64,000 bases of DNA. Origin: Multifurca ochricompacta (taxonomy: Eukaryota; Basidiomycota; Agaricomycetes; Russulales; Russulaceae). The stretch spans positions 21,486 to 85,485 of the forward strand of contig WTXG01000157.1 in NCBI GenBank assembly GCA_022496185.1, written 5' to 3'. A model generated the notes under the pieces. The model did no database searches. It had not been told where the DNA came from and saw only the letters and a program-made list of their open reading frames with translations. Below, one piece after another: positions 31,811 through 44,053 of this stretch. How positions within the stretch are numbered: position 1 is the stretch's first letter; each line of letters opens with the position of its first letter. Both the position numbers and the translations under genes were made by a program.

Positions 31811-33375
31811 CGTGCTAGCAGAAGATATTATGTTCCTTTCAAGAAGGGATGTTAAGGGGACTATATTTTGCCGCGCGAAGTACCGATGGATTTGATCCAG
31901 AGCCGTAACCTAAATCCTTTATCAGTCGGTAGCCGCGCACTTAGGCAAAGCCTTGACGCGCGTAATAAACATGATTTTAGAATTAAAAAAAAAATAGTGG
32001 TTGTTTTTTTGAATCGAGTTTCATTGACACGCTTGCAAGGCCGAGCCTAAGTTGCGCGGCTATCTAGTACAAAGGGTCCCCTAGTAGCTACTGTAAATGT
32101 ATTAGGGCAGAGCCCCATTGAAAAAACCCCGGGGGGAAAAGTAAAAGTGATGAAGTTTGGTTGGTTAAATGAGGCAAGGGCAAAAAAAAAAATAGTGGTT
32201 ACTGAGCACCGAGGCTTTTTTTATTTAGAAAGAAAACTAGTCGCATGCAAGGCATGGCCCAAGCTGTGGCTTTTGGCAGAGAAAATTTTATGACATATAA
32301 CTAGTAGTTATAGTTCAGCTAATCCAAATCTCCAAACTCCAAATCCGACTTTGGTGTGTTACATATTGCAAAGCTATACGCGATAAACATGATCACATGA
32401 CCCAAATCAACCACTTTGTGATCATATTTCTACTGATTTTGACGATTGCTATTGCACTTGTATGTGCTGTTGAAAGCCGCGGCCTGAGCCGGCGGCTTTG
32501 GCTTTTAGCTTCTCTGAGCCGGGCCAGGCACATCACTACTTATGTGAAAGCGTTGAAGTCTCGCAATAAGAAAGGAGGGGTACCCGTGAGGTGTGTATGG
32601 TCCACGACGACCCATAAATCCCGGCTAGGTTTTCCATGTCAGTTGATATTGGTGACGATGGGGAGAAGCGGGCCATCTTTGCTCGCCCACTGAGAGAGGT
32701 TGTGCGTATGTATGAATGGCGTGTGGTGAGTTGTGTGAACGAACTGAGCACCTGGACCTTGTTACAAATTTCCCTGGCCGGTCGCCTCGTGCAAACTTTT
32801 TCAGCCGACAGCTTCCATATGTGCGCTGAGTGCGCCGAGCCTTCGACATAATGAATTGAATCTCAGTCCCTCTTCGCCGAAGACGGACCCGAGAGCATGC
32901 GCAAGCGCGCTCCGCGCTGCACTAGATTGCTCTGATGGCGCTCTGACTCGGCTACACGGCCAATCTCTCGTATGGTTATGAAAACACGGATGATGATAAT
33001 ATGACAACCAAGTGAGCATTCAACAGAGGCAGAGAGTAGAGTCAGGCGTCAGACGGCTGGAAGGATGGTGCGGAAAACGAGTCGAGAAATCAGGATCCTT
33101 GGGCCAGGAAGTCCAGGAAAGTAGAGGATACAGAATACAACAATCAGAATCGGAATAGGTTACCAATCCCTTCTTCTCGCCGGTTCTTACATGCGCACTA
33201 ACGATTCTAACTCATTCTGTTACGGGGATTTGAAGATCCAGAAATGTAATAATTACTACATGAGGGCACCCTCCCAAAGATAAAGCCAGCTCCATGACAG
33301 GTCAAGAGGCTCCCCATCCCAGCGCCTCATCCCAACCCTGAATATTCCCTGCATTTCGATACTGGAAAAGCCACC
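31811..33375. other. Intergenic with poly-A tracts and a truncated hAT MITE
   Basis: Poly-A runs near 31985 and 32180 and a hAT-i MITE fragment at 32250-32538. Open frames at 32536-33019 have no recognised family and lie mostly in low-information sequence. Confidence 0.45.
32250..32538 (-). mobile_element. Truncated hAT-i MITE
   Basis: Matches the middle and one end of the element at 22480-22981 in inverted orientation, including GTTATATGTCATAA-like core words and the terminal ACATCACTA at 32530-32538. The other end is missing. Confidence 0.8.
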
Positions 33376-34574
33376 ATGTCAAATAGATACTACATTCACG
33401 AGACCTTGAAGGATTAGAAATGGCCTCGTCGACTCAATCCTCACTACCATGAGGTCAGTGCAACGTCCACAGTTTGGATGAGCAGCTTTGGGGCCTTCAC
33501 GCCTAGAGCTCAGGAGGCCTATGATCGCTGCAAGATCAGTAAGCAAGGACGCTGTATCCACTCCGAGATCATTGACTCAGCTCTTGTCAGGCCTTCTCGC
33601 ATCCCTTGCGTACCCCTTTCATGACAAAGGTAGACCCTCCATCGAGGCTACACAATCAACTATGCTCACTCTCTATCCGAAGCCCGCCTGCGCACTTGTT
33701 GCGGCTTTATGAATCTAGCCTTCCTATTCAACGAGTATTCAAATTTAGCAAGAGAGGATGAAGTTCAGATAATGGACAACATTATTATGGACGTTTTGCG
33801 CAATCCACATGCCCCTCGTCCTGAAGGTGAATGGATTGGTGGTGAGGTCACCAAACAGTAAGAAATGTTGGAAAAGGGGAAGAGACATATCTTAAAGGCA
33901 TTGCATCCAGGTTCTGGGAATCGGCAATCAAGATAGCCAATCCCCAGTCACAGAAAAGGTTCATAGAAAGCTTCAGTACCCTCATGCAAGGTACTGTACA
34001 GCAGGCAGCATGGCGAAGCAGCAAATATATACCAAGCATCCAGGAGTACATCGAAGAAAGAAGAAGGACTATTGGCAGTTCTCCAGTCTTCGCGCTCATC
34101 GAATTAGGAATGAACCTCCCCGATGAAGTAGTTAACCACCCGGCCATAGAAGAATTATCAATGTTGGTCACCGACATGGTCTGGATGGCCAATGTAAGTT
34201 GTGCCTCCTTCCACTGGATGCCAAGGCTGACGTGCTGACGGACGATCTTGCGCTTGACTTAGGACATCGCCTCATACAACCTAGAGCAGGCGCGCGGCGA
34301 TGACGGTCACAATATAGTAACCATTTTAATGCACCAAAACAAGGCCGACATCCAGGGAGCCATAAATTGGGTTTATGAATATCACAAAGAGCTGGAAGGG
34401 AAGTTTATGGATATATATGAGAACAAGATTCCCAGGTTCGGTGAACAGGTGGACGAAGAACTGGCGCGGTATGTGGACGCGCTCGGCAACTGCGTACGAG
34501 CGAACGATCAATGGGACTTTGAAAGCGAGCGGTATTTTGGCAGGAAAGGCTTAGAAATCCAGAGAACACGCTAG
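33376..34574 (+). pseudogene. Sesquiterpene synthase pseudogene
   Basis: Five exons with consistent phases (33376-33538, 33591-33629, 33683-33857, 33911-34193, 34263-34574; 324 codons) rebuild a basidiomycete class I terpene synthase. It contains [64 protein letters not shown], and the NSE metal motif NDIASYNLE spanning the fourth intron. A C-terminal Arg-Tyr pair lies in ESERYFG. Codon 14 is TAG (33415-33417), where the family has Trp (LKDW). The aspartate-rich motif, normally D(D/E)xxD, reads NEYSN, so both metal-binding Asp are Asn. These are G-to-A changes. The enzyme would cyclise farnesyl diphosphate; this copy should be inactive. Everything else is well preserved, so the loss looks recent. 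Confidence 0.9.
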
Positions 34575-35250
34575 GTAACCTTGTTGCCGAAGAGTCATTT
34601 AGACGATATCGGCCCGCAACTTGTTGATGACTCAAAGTTGTAACGTATCTATACCCAGATCACACACGCTAAAGGGGGTTTTGCTGAAGGAAACGGTTGA
34701 AATAACATGAGGACGGGTGGCGAGTGCCAGGTGCCGCTCCTCAAATGTTTCATTTTCCAATATTGAACACGTGCTGACACGTGGCCATCTCATCATTGTT
34801 GCGTGCATCACTTTTTCCTTGATGATTTGGATTTGGATAGTTAGTTTTCTCATTTACACCTCGGTTGTGTATATGTGATCATTTGAAAACTCACTTTTAT
34901 CATTGGTGCCGCTAACCAGAAAGGAGCGCACTTTTGGCAAATCACCGTCCCAAGTACTTATTTACGCGCTGTCACTTTTCAATAATCTTAGAGGAGTCAG
35001 ACGGCTCGATGGAACAACCAGTGGAGATGACCTAATACCCCATGCTTGAATTGATGGTAGTATCACCGTGGCCCGAAGTGTCATGTCTGATAACCGTCTT
35101 TGAGAAGCGAGACAAATAAAAGTGGCGCCAAAAGCTCATTGTTACATTATGGGTGGCCAATAGTCTACTGTCACCTCGAGAAAATGTATTACCAGTATTA
35201 CGGAGGATGTTTCTTCAACAAATTTTCAAGAAAGATTCCAGAAAATAGAA
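34575..35250. other. Intergenic, nothing recognised
   Basis: Short frames only. The right end probably holds the 3' untranslated region of the HAM1-like gene. Confidence 0.5.
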
Positions 35251-37814
35251 TCACACGTCGTCAAATGCGCTGCTCATCCACCCCCGTTTACTCTCCTCCA
35301 TCTTTTGCTTCTCGGTAATCATCTCCTCGAACGTGCGCGCTTTCTGCAATCCAGCCTTCGCGCCATCCCGCGCCTGTCCAACCACATCCTTCGCTGTGCC
35401 TTCAACGCTTTTCATGCTGCCAGCATCACGAGCACGCTCTTTCAGCGGTTGAACGAGTGTACCCTTCGGCCCGTGTTTCTCCGGTGTGAGTACTTGTGGC
35501 TCGGCACCAAATGCAACATCAGCTTTCCCACTCTCCCGTACGATCCCGGTACCCGTCAGGTGCCAGCCTGCCCATAACCCACCATGTGTGCGCCGTAGGC
35601 GACCAAGCTCGCTCCACCAGGCCGCAGCGAGAGCGGGGCCACGCTTATATCCGGCATCTTCGAACACCTCCGCGCGTGCGATTACGTCCCACGCGAGCTC
35701 ATCGAGGCCGTCTAGAACGCTGCGAATGTTTTCGCTCAAAGTAGTTTGCAATGCGCCGCGGAGACGGGCTGTAAGGAGCGGGCGGAACATTGCGAGCAAG
35801 ACCGGGTGGTTTGACTTAGTCACGCGTACCTCGGCGTCGTTTGAGACATTAACCCCGACATGCTCGACGCGCAGGAACCTCTTTCGCTCGGCGCGCTCGG
35901 AAAGTCCGGTGGGCGTACTCGGAATCATTCGCACCTTGATGTCAAGGTCGACGCCTTCAGGCGGAAGTGTGATCTCGGCGAGCCCAGTAAATCCCCAGGT
36001 CCGACAGTGGCGGTCAAATCGCGATAGTAGAAGGAAAGTTCACTGAGCTTGAACTGTAGGCCTTTGACATGAACTTGTATCAGACCCCCGACAGCCGTGG
36101 TTGATGTCCCATTGCCAGGGGCTGAAATTTCAATGTCGGCAATGTTGCGAATGAAGACTTGTCCCGGAAGAAGCCCAACAGAAGAAATGTCGAGATCTTC
36201 GAGCACAAATTCCATTTTATTGTCGACATATTCTGTACTACAGTAGGTATTAGCGACCAAGCGGTCAACAAATAGAAAAGTAAATAGACACATACCGTGG
36301 GATCGGAATGCTCTTCAGCATGCAGACAAAGCGCGGCAGATAAACGTTGAACAAGTCCGACCAGAGCCAGGATGCACCACTAATGGCACTTTGCACGCCT
36401 ACCGATGCGGCGTCGAGGAGGGTTTCCTCGAAGTCACGACCAAGTTGGGCGTACGCTTTGCGTATAGCCTGCAGGTCTTTATCCGCCTCTATGCACTCTT
36501 GGAAAGCGCGAAGTTCACCACGCAAAGCTAAAAAGTCGTCCTTCCACTTGCGACTCTTTTCAGAATCCGAGCTGGTGAGCTCACTCCAGCGCCGGAGGAG
36601 GTCCTCGCGAGTGTTCATGACATCTTCAGGATCGTTTTCGCCGACATGTGCGAGTGTTCGCTTTGCATATGCGAGGTAATCGTCCACCCACCGCTGCAGA
36701 TTCACGTCATTGCGGATGTCGATAACGCATGTGCGCAGGACAGAGTAAAAATCTTCAAGACTCTTTCCATTTGCGATATTTCGCGCAAGCTTGTCCATAC
36801 AACGGATAGCACTGACGAGATGCTTCTCGGGTGTCGGGTCGTTGATGAGTGACGCGAGAGAGGTTGATTGAGCAGCATCTGCCACCAAATCTCCTGTTGC
36901 CTTGAGCCATTTTTGAATGAGATTGAAGAGTGTGTCGAGCGACTGACGGTAGTCCGGCTCTTCCTTTGCACGCTTTGTCATCTACGCAAACAAATGAATC
37001 AGTCCAAACCCTATATTTCAAGATTTTAAAAGAAAAACTAATTCACCGCCCTTATTGCTGCTTGGAGCCGCGTACGGGAGCGATCCTTCAATTCCGTACT
37101 CTTGCCGCTCACAGAATGAGTAACGCCGATGGTAGCTGAGCCAGCGACTTTGGCTGTGTCCATACCCTTCTCGAAAGCCTCGCGCGCGTCGGCATTCTTC
37201 CATTCTTCCTTGGTCTGCTCTTTGAAACCAATAGGATCGCGTTCTCCCGCCTGGACTTCACCTTCGACCGTGCGCAGCTTCTCGGCTGCTCGACTAGACT
37301 TCTCGCCAACTACTTCGGCGGCGTCTGCGAGCGATAGTCGGGTAAAAGACGCAAAGTCAGAAAAAACTCCACACCCTTCGATGGTCGCGTTGTCCCAGAA
37401 GATTTGGAGTGAAATGCGAAGGGCCGAGATGATGGCTCGGTAGTCATTCAGGGCTTCTCCAGTGTCCATCGGGATATCAATGTCGAGGGAAGATGAAGCG
37501 ATATCGGCTTGACCAAGGTGCCAGAGTGCCTCCTGCACGAGATTGTCGCCTATGAGGGCTTGAGAAAATACACGGCCGAAGGAGGCGAAAATCCTACCGT
37601 TCTTGTGAGAACCATAAGTCTTGAAAGTTTCGAGAACGGTACGAAGATCCCGAGCTAGCTTTTTGCCATTCTCGTTCAGCTCTCCGCCTCCTGTGGTTTG
37701 TTCCACTTGAATAAGCTCGGATGAGAGCAATTTCTCTATCCAAGCATTAGTCTGGGATTGTGAGGGTTGCTTGCCCGCTCTGAGAGCGGCAATAACAGAA
37801 GTTGTTTTGTCCAT
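35251..37814 (-). CDS. HAM1-like protein, with a one-base frame disruption
   Basis: Three exons: 37814-37047, 36981-36296, 36237-35251, about 813 aa. I recognise the fungal HAM1-like family (N- and C-terminal HAM1/DUF4449 regions) from the long helical N-terminus, the conserved IPIPRTEYVDNKMEFVLEDL junction across intron 2, SVGLLPGQVFIRNI, and the C-terminal FEEMITEKQKMEESK. The family is linked by name to hyphal anastomosis; its biochemical role is unclear and a lipid-binding fold has been suggested for relatives. At 35993-35996 a run of four C (GGGG in sense) puts the frame out by one; one extra G, or two fewer, would join ATVGPG to FTGLAEITLPPEG. This is either a sequencing error in a homopolymer or a recent frameshift. 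Confidence 0.75.
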
Positions 37815-38229
37815 GATTATGATAGTGATAATAGGAAGCGGTAAAATTCATTTATGTGGTGACCTTGCTTATATACGTACACAATATAGGAGTGGGAGCG
37901 GGAGCGGCGTGGAGGAATTTAAATGGAGGAATTTACGATCCTTGAGAATGACGTCCTCAAAGAGGGCGCGTACGAGCACGTGACCGCTTTGCTCCACCTG
38001 GTGACGCCTTTTGAATGTCAAGTTGCATGTCATCGAGTGGGGGTATCGCGATTGTCATTATATTACCGTTACCGAGCATTGGCCATGGACCCCATCATAG
38101 CAAAAGGATTATCATTTTAGGTGCGTGGTGCGTTGAAAGGTAAGGGGGAGAGAAATACAGCGGGTTGAAAGAGAAGAGTGATGATGATGCAAATGTAAGC
38201 AACACAGACAGGCCGCTGCAATAAACTAG

Positions 38230-38496
38230 CTAGTCAAAGAGACCGAAGCCCTATTAAATGACAACAACGGTCAGCGATCTCGTAACTAATTGAAACGGAA
38301 ACGCATGACTGAGACACGCACCATGTCATCATCTGACTCCTCCTTCTCTTCCTCTTTCTTCTTCTCTTCTGCTGGTGCCTCTGCAGCGGCGGCACCAGCA
38401 CCTCCGGCGGCAGCAACAGGAGCACCGACTGCAGGCGCACCGCCACCAGAACCGACGTTCGAAAGGAGTTCCTTCACATTCTTTCCTTCAAGGGCT

Positions 38497-38527
<31 letters not shown>

Positions 38528-38832
38528 GCTCAAAGCCTGCAGCGCTGGTTATCGCAAGGATCTTGTCAGACTAAGAACTAACGGTCAGAGATGTGCTAAT
38601 GGGCATCGTCATGACGATTTGCGTACTGTAATATCCACGCCATCGTCGGCGAGGATGAGGGTTGCGTAAGTTGCGGCAAGTTCGATTGAGGCCTAAGAGA
38701 AGGGAGGGTTCAGTCAATATTTTGTTATTCAATCTGGCACATCCGTTTCAACTGCTATTCATCCACCCATTAACCAAAAAACATGTCCATCCTTTGTAGA
38801 TGGAACAGGATACAAACATGCGTGCTCACCAT
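38230..38832 (-). CDS. RPP1: 60S acidic ribosomal protein P1
   Basis: Four exons (38832-38830, 38692-38627, 38570-38322, 38250-38230) give 112 aa. The N-terminus [18 protein letters not shown], followed by [26 protein letters not shown] and [12 protein letters not shown], matches P1 rather than P2. An Ala/Gly hinge and the charged tail [26 protein letters not shown] end follow, with GFGLFD on the last exon. P1/P2 dimers form the ribosomal stalk that recruits elongation factors. The first exon contributes only the ATG; the intron GTGAGC starts right after it. It is divergent from SEC61, with about 1 kb between the start codons. Confidence 0.95.
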
Positions 38833-39867
38833 TGGGTAAGTAACTAGGTGATTGAGAGCGTCGGGAAGCGTGTAGTTGTGGGCGATGACGGCGGCAGGTT
38901 GGTGGTGAATAAGGTTTCTTCCTGTCCTCTTAGGTGGGAAACACTCACGTGAAGGTTTCCCTTAATCACGTGAGTACGACGCGTCTGGGGATTATCATGC
39001 ATTAGGGTTGCGGAAAATATTCGAGGCCACTAATTTACTGGTAATTTACAGAGGGTCTGAAGGGAGGTGGTAATTTACTGGTAATTTACTGGTAAATAAT
39101 TCCACGTGATACTTTCACGTGATGTTTTTATTGAAAATTTTATAATTCCATCGAGAAGTTGTTGTCTAGGGACTCTCCAAGAGCTTCTGGAGGGTTAGGA
39201 GCAGCCACAGAAGTGTCACTTGATGGTTCATCAGAAAGAGTGCTGCAAGACACTGAGATGACAGATCAATGGTTGGTGAGACCTGAGAGAATGTTCAGGA
39301 TGGAACGTCTCAAGATTCGGCTCATCCAACCAACTATCATCCTCAGATTCTCATCCAGTTTGCCATCTGACTTCGAAAAGAACCTGTTTTGATATCAAAA
39401 AATTTCACAGACGGTTTTGAATTAGCATGCAAGCGAGCCTTTGATGACAGAGTGAGATAAGCTGTCAAAAATGTGCAAATAGATAGTTATGCATGCACCT
39501 TTTCTTCCGTTTTGTTTGCTGTATCTGAGTCATTACAGTCACGTGGGACGTGACCTGGTGAATTACTACCTCCCACAGCGGCCCAGTAAATTACCATAAT
39601 TTACTAGTAAATATTGGGTTGGTAAAAAAGTACTATTTTTTCCGCAACCCTATCACGCATGCACCCCACGCAATTGGTGGTGATGTGGTGATGATTAGAA
39701 ATGTCACGTGGCTATTTATGTTATTTGTACATGTTTGTAGTGCCACGTCTCAATTTGCCCAACCAATTAGGCGGAGAGTTGCCAACGACGCTAATCACCG
39801 AACAACCCTCTTCTCTTTCTCCTTCCATCATCCTGTCGCTCCTTGGCATAGGCTTTACTCTACAGTC
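38833..39867. promoter_or_regulatory. Shared RPP1/SEC61 intergenic region with repeated CACGTG boxes
   Basis: Between two divergent housekeeping genes. CACGTG palindromes occur at 38946-38951, 38967-38972, 39103-39108, 39116-39121, 39540-39545 and 39705-39710. Three of the six are inside the hAT MITE at 39003-39652. CACGTG is the core site of bHLH factors such as Cbf1; its use here is inferred. Confidence 0.5.
39003..39652. mobile_element. hAT MITE (family hAT-ii) in the RPP1/SEC61 promoter
   Basis: 650 bp with a perfect 15-bp terminal inverted repeat TAGGGTTGCGGAAAA and an 8-bp duplication TCATGCAT/TCACGCAT (38995-39002, 39653-39660) differing by one C/T. Subterminal repeats of TAATTTACTGG lie on both sides. 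No transposase frame. A truncated relative is at 50048-50165. Confidence 0.88.
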
Positions 39868-41736
39868 ATGAGCGGATGTAAGTGTTCTACCTGCTTTCTA
39901 TTTTTTCTCTTTCTTTTCTCATGCATCTTCCCTTCAGTCCGGTTCCTTAACCTCGTCCGACCTTTCCTTCCTATTCTCCCGGAGGTCTCGTCACCAGACC
40001 GCAAAGTATTTACATGATTTATTTCGACGCTACTTTCTCCACTAATTTTTCCCTTTCAAGGTCCCTTTCAACCAAAAAGTGTTATGGACGGCCGTCACAC
40101 TTCTCATTTTCTTGGTCTGCTCACAAGTCCCCCTATATGGTATCATGTCTTCCGACTCGTCGGACCCGTTTTACTGGATGCGTGTCATTCTTGCCTCCAA
40201 TCGTGGCACCCTCATGGAACTCGGAATAAGCCCTATCGTCACTTCGGGAATGATTATGCAGCTTCTGGCAGGCGCTAACCTCATCGATGTCGACTTTTCC
40301 CTCAAGGAGGATCGTGGCTTGTTTTCTGGAGCCCAAAAATGTGAGTGCATCCGTATATATATACCACTAAATGCACTGATCAGTTATGGTACAGTGTTTG
40401 CGCTCTTGATTTCTCTTGGCCAGGCTACAGTATATGTTCTTACCGGTCTTTATGGCCAGCCGCGGGACCTCGGTGCAGGTGTCTGCCTCTTGCTGATCAT
40501 TCAACTAGTCGCAGCTGCGCTCATCGTTATTCTCCTTGATGAGCTCCTCCAAAAAGGTTACGGTCTCGGCTCGGGTATCTCCCTCTTCATCGCAACAAAT
40601 ATCTGCGAGTCAATTGTATGGAAGGCTTTCTCTCCCACCACCATCAACACTGGCCGTGGACCCGAATTCGAAGGTGCCATAATCTCTTTGTTCCACCTCC
40701 TTTTCACCTGGAACGACAAGGGTCGTGCCCTTCGTGAGGCTTTCTGGCGCGAGCGTCTTCCGAACGTGATGAACCTTATCGCTACTCTGGCCGTATTTGC
40801 CGTCGTCATCTACCTCCAAGGCTTCCGCATCGAGATCCCAGTCAAGAGCAACCGCTTCCGTGGACAACGCGGCTCTTACCCCGTCAAGCTCTTCTACACG
40901 TCCAACATGCCTATCATGCTCGAGTCAGCGCTCACTTCGCATATCTATATCGTCAGCCAGATGCTCTTCTCTCGCTTCCCCGACAATTTCCTTGTCAAGA
41001 TCCTCGGGGTTTGGGAAGTATGTTTCTTAATTACCTTGCTTTTTTGGCCATTCTAATCTTTATTTATTGCCTTGATAGCCTATGGAGGAATCAGCTCAAC
41101 TTTCTGCCACGTCTGGCTTCGCTTATTACATTTCTCCTCCACGAACCCTCCATGCGGCGCTTGTTGATCCCATTCACACGATTTTATACATTCTGTTCAT
41201 GACGTCTGTATGTGCCATCTTTTCCAAGACGTGGATCGAAGTTTCCGGTTCAGGCCCACGTGACATTGCTAAGCAACTCAAAGATCAACAACTTGTGCGA
41301 GATTTTGTTTTCTTTCCTCTTTTCATATACGTGAGTACTCATTCGGATTCAGGTCATGGCTGGCCACCGTGAAGGTTCGATGTACAAGGAACTCAAGCGC
41401 GTCATCCCGACCGCGGCCGCATTGGGGGGTGCCGTCCTTGGTCTACTTTCTGTAGTTGCTGATCTCATGGGTGCCATTGGTTCTGGCACCGGTATTCTCA
41501 TGGCCGTTACTATCATCTACTCTTGTGCGTACACGATGTTTAATCGTTTACCGCCTATTTTGCTGATCACGATTCTGCTTGGCTCTTTTACTTGCGTAGA
41601 CTGGGAAATTGGTCAACGGGTACGTTTCTGCCCCCGTAGAAAAAAGACTTTTGTGATTGACTAACTACAAACCTTTTTTTACTGAACACAGGAGGCTGGC
41701 GGTCCTGAGATGGCTGCTCTCGGCGAGTTCCTGTAA
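39868..41736 (+). CDS. SEC61: Protein translocon subunit Sec61 alpha
   Basis: Eight exons with consistent phases: 39868-39877, 39938-40005, 40061-40340, 40395-41017, 41079-41294, 41353-41524, 41600-41619, 41692-41736, giving 477 aa. Begins [20 protein letters not shown] and contains the plug and TM2 region ([17 protein letters not shown]), the ligand loop [38 protein letters not shown], and the ending [12 protein letters not shown]. Ten transmembrane helices are expected from the family. It forms the ER membrane channel for co-translational secretion and membrane insertion. The gene is intact and of normal length. Exons 1 (10 nt) and 7 (20 nt) are very short. Confidence 0.97.
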
Positions 41737-43362
41737 GAGCAAGAACAAAACCTTACAATTCCTATTTGTTGTTCGTTCGCCTTTGGCGAAATAGTAGGCC
41801 TTGGGCATGCATACAGTTTCCTTTCGGAACGCAGAGTATAAAAGGGATTCGTGGGAGTAGCAGTCGGGAAGGGGAGGGGGAGAAAACTAGGTTAAAAGAT
41901 AGCTGTTAATTATATATATTGTGGCCCACAAAAAGGTGTTATGCCATGCGCCGCCAGTCGTATAATACCTTTTTTTTTTGCCACTTTCACGACATGACTA
42001 ATTCCTCTCCCTCTGAGAAATCCATCTATGCTTCATGCATATATATTATATGTAGATATGAATTCTCCGAAGGTAGTGGGGGGGGGAAAGCTCTATTAAG
42101 GTTGCGCAAGTTCATGGGTTATGGTGGGAGATGAGGCACGTGATCTTTCGCTGTACCTTGATTAGTCAGCAGATAATTGTTTCGACGGTTTGGAGGATCT
42201 GGATTAGAAAGGTCAATTCAATTCATACCAGTGCGCAAGATAAGGCAAAGAAACAAACAATGGAATGATAAAGAAAACCGGAATAATGCCACATCAAAAT
42301 GAGAGGTACCCACACTGCGTGTGTAATGGTACTAGTACTTTTCAGGTTCCATCAATGGGGGGACTTGTTCGAAACTATTGTACTCATTCCCCCGAAGAGC
42401 GCTGTTAACTCGCAAAGCAAGAATCTTTATCAACTTTGCGCCAGATGCTGTCACTGTCAATTAACACTGCGGCGGAGTTCCAAGGAGCAAGGAGAGGAGA
42501 CAATTAAGGTGCCTCAAGTTGGGAGGCAAAACAAAAAGAGCCACTTAGGCGGGAATGTCGGCCCGGTCCGAGTGGTCAGGTCATTCTTTTTCGACGTCGA
42601 CGACGAGCTTACGACGAGGTCGTCCGAGACGAGATGGAGGCTGAACATTGTTTGAACGTTTGGGAACTTTCCATGGCCATGGCACGCACAATTTAATCTC
42701 ATTAACTTTCAATTTTTATTATTATTAGGAACGAGGATAAATGAATCCTTTTTTTCCTATTATTGCGTAAATTGGGGGGGGTTCTCCACTCCACGGTTGT
42801 ACGCCCTGCTCCCCAATAATGCCAACACTCGACTTTTTTTTTTGTTTCCCTCCAAACCCCGTTTTTGTTACATGTACAAGTCCAAGCCACATAAAAGAAT
42901 CATATTGACCCCCCCCACCTCTCCCCCAACTCAACACATCCGAACACAAGTCGTTCAAAATTTGAATTTAGAAGTGCTAATTGATGAATTATTATTACAT
43001 AATGTAGGTACACGATGCAAAAAGTACGTGCAAGCGCTGACAATGACATTAAATTCTCCACAACATGGCATAATTACTAACTATATATGACTTCCTTGTT
43101 AACGGGGACAATGCCCAGCGCACATCTTATTTTAAACTTGAACTGGCCATTTCTGAATTGACCGCACGCTTGCCAGCCGGTGCTGCGGAGGCTCAAATTA
43201 AATACAAATGAAGGCCAAATGGTCAACTACCCTATTCCAAATGTTGAATTTCCAGAGCTAAGGCCTACATATGTTACTATGAGACGAATTAATCTTAAAC
43301 TCGTTCGCTGACTTCAGTTACATCTCCCGGCACCAATATTGCGCAGACCCAGGGAACCAGAT
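41737..43362. other. Intergenic, no gene seen
   Basis: SEC61 3' flank and AT-rich sequence with poly-T and poly-C/G runs (about 42774, 42835, 42908). Short frames lack any family signature. Confidence 0.5.
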
Positions 43363-44053
43363 TCACTCCAGACGAATGAACTGAAAGGTCCACTGCTGGA
43401 AGTATCCTTCGGAGCTATCAACACATTTTTCGCGAAGGAAAACCTGGCAGGGCTGAACTTATCAACATAGTGGAGACACAAGTAACTTACATTGTTGGCA
43501 CCATGAATAGTATAGGTCCACAGCAAGTTATCTACCTCGTGGCTGATCCTATACGAACGCATAAGTAGACCCGACACGAGTGAAAGGGAGCAGCATACGT
43601 GAATAACCCAGGATTGCCTTCGATAGGGTTGATCATGTACTTTGAAAGGGTAGACTTTTCACCACAATTAATGACGGGACCATCTGGACGACCCTGGTTG
43701 CATTGCATCAGATAATAGAATCAGAACCGCGCAGTTTGTTACTGACTCCTCCATCGTCCGGACCGTTCTGCGCGAAGCACTCCGTCGAGGGCTGAGATTC
43801 GAAGGTGTACATGCCATCGTCATGACATGTAATCCTCCACTAGTACATGTACACACAGTGAGTAGATACTTCAGGTTAGATGAAAAAAGAGAAGTCTAAC
43901 CATCTGGACATCCTCCAAAGGGTTCTGGCGTCGAATGGCTATGATATTCTCTCCGAAGTGGTTGCTCGTAGGTGAGGTGACGACGACTTGACCCTGGTCG
44001 CCCCCCTGGCCCGCCGGGAGTTCGATCGCATATACTGCAGAGGGGATAACCAT
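43363..44053 (-). CDS. Beta-trefoil protein B (protease-inhibitor/lectin-like)
   Basis: Five exons with consistent phases (44053-43901, 43839-43747, 43693-43599, 43548-43491, 43452-43363) give 162 aa. Begins MVIPSAVYAIEL, then GQVVVTSPTSNH, NPLEDVQMWRI, GRPDGPVINCGEK, LFTISHEVDNLLWTYTI, and ends EGYFQQWTFQFIRLE. The repeated hydrophobic-W spacing and terminal QQW resemble fungal beta-trefoils such as cospin-type (I66) inhibitors and ricin-B-like lectins. It is a paralogue of the gene at 45863-46605, with introns at equivalent positions and phases. No signal peptide, so probably cytoplasmic. The inhibitory target cannot be inferred. Confidence 0.7.

Noticed and set aside
32536..33019. Three overlapping minus frames of about 70 codons and a plus frame
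   Set aside because: Mutually overlapping, none with a domain or splice support; part lies in a truncated MITE.
23374..34574. A functional terpenoid biosynthetic cluster
   Set aside because: Only one synthase relic and one oxidase some 8 kb apart, with an unrelated NACHT gene between. No P450 or transporter was found.
42014..43090. Several short frames in the SEC61 3' flank
   Set aside because: Short, low-complexity, and overlapping poly-C or poly-T tracts.
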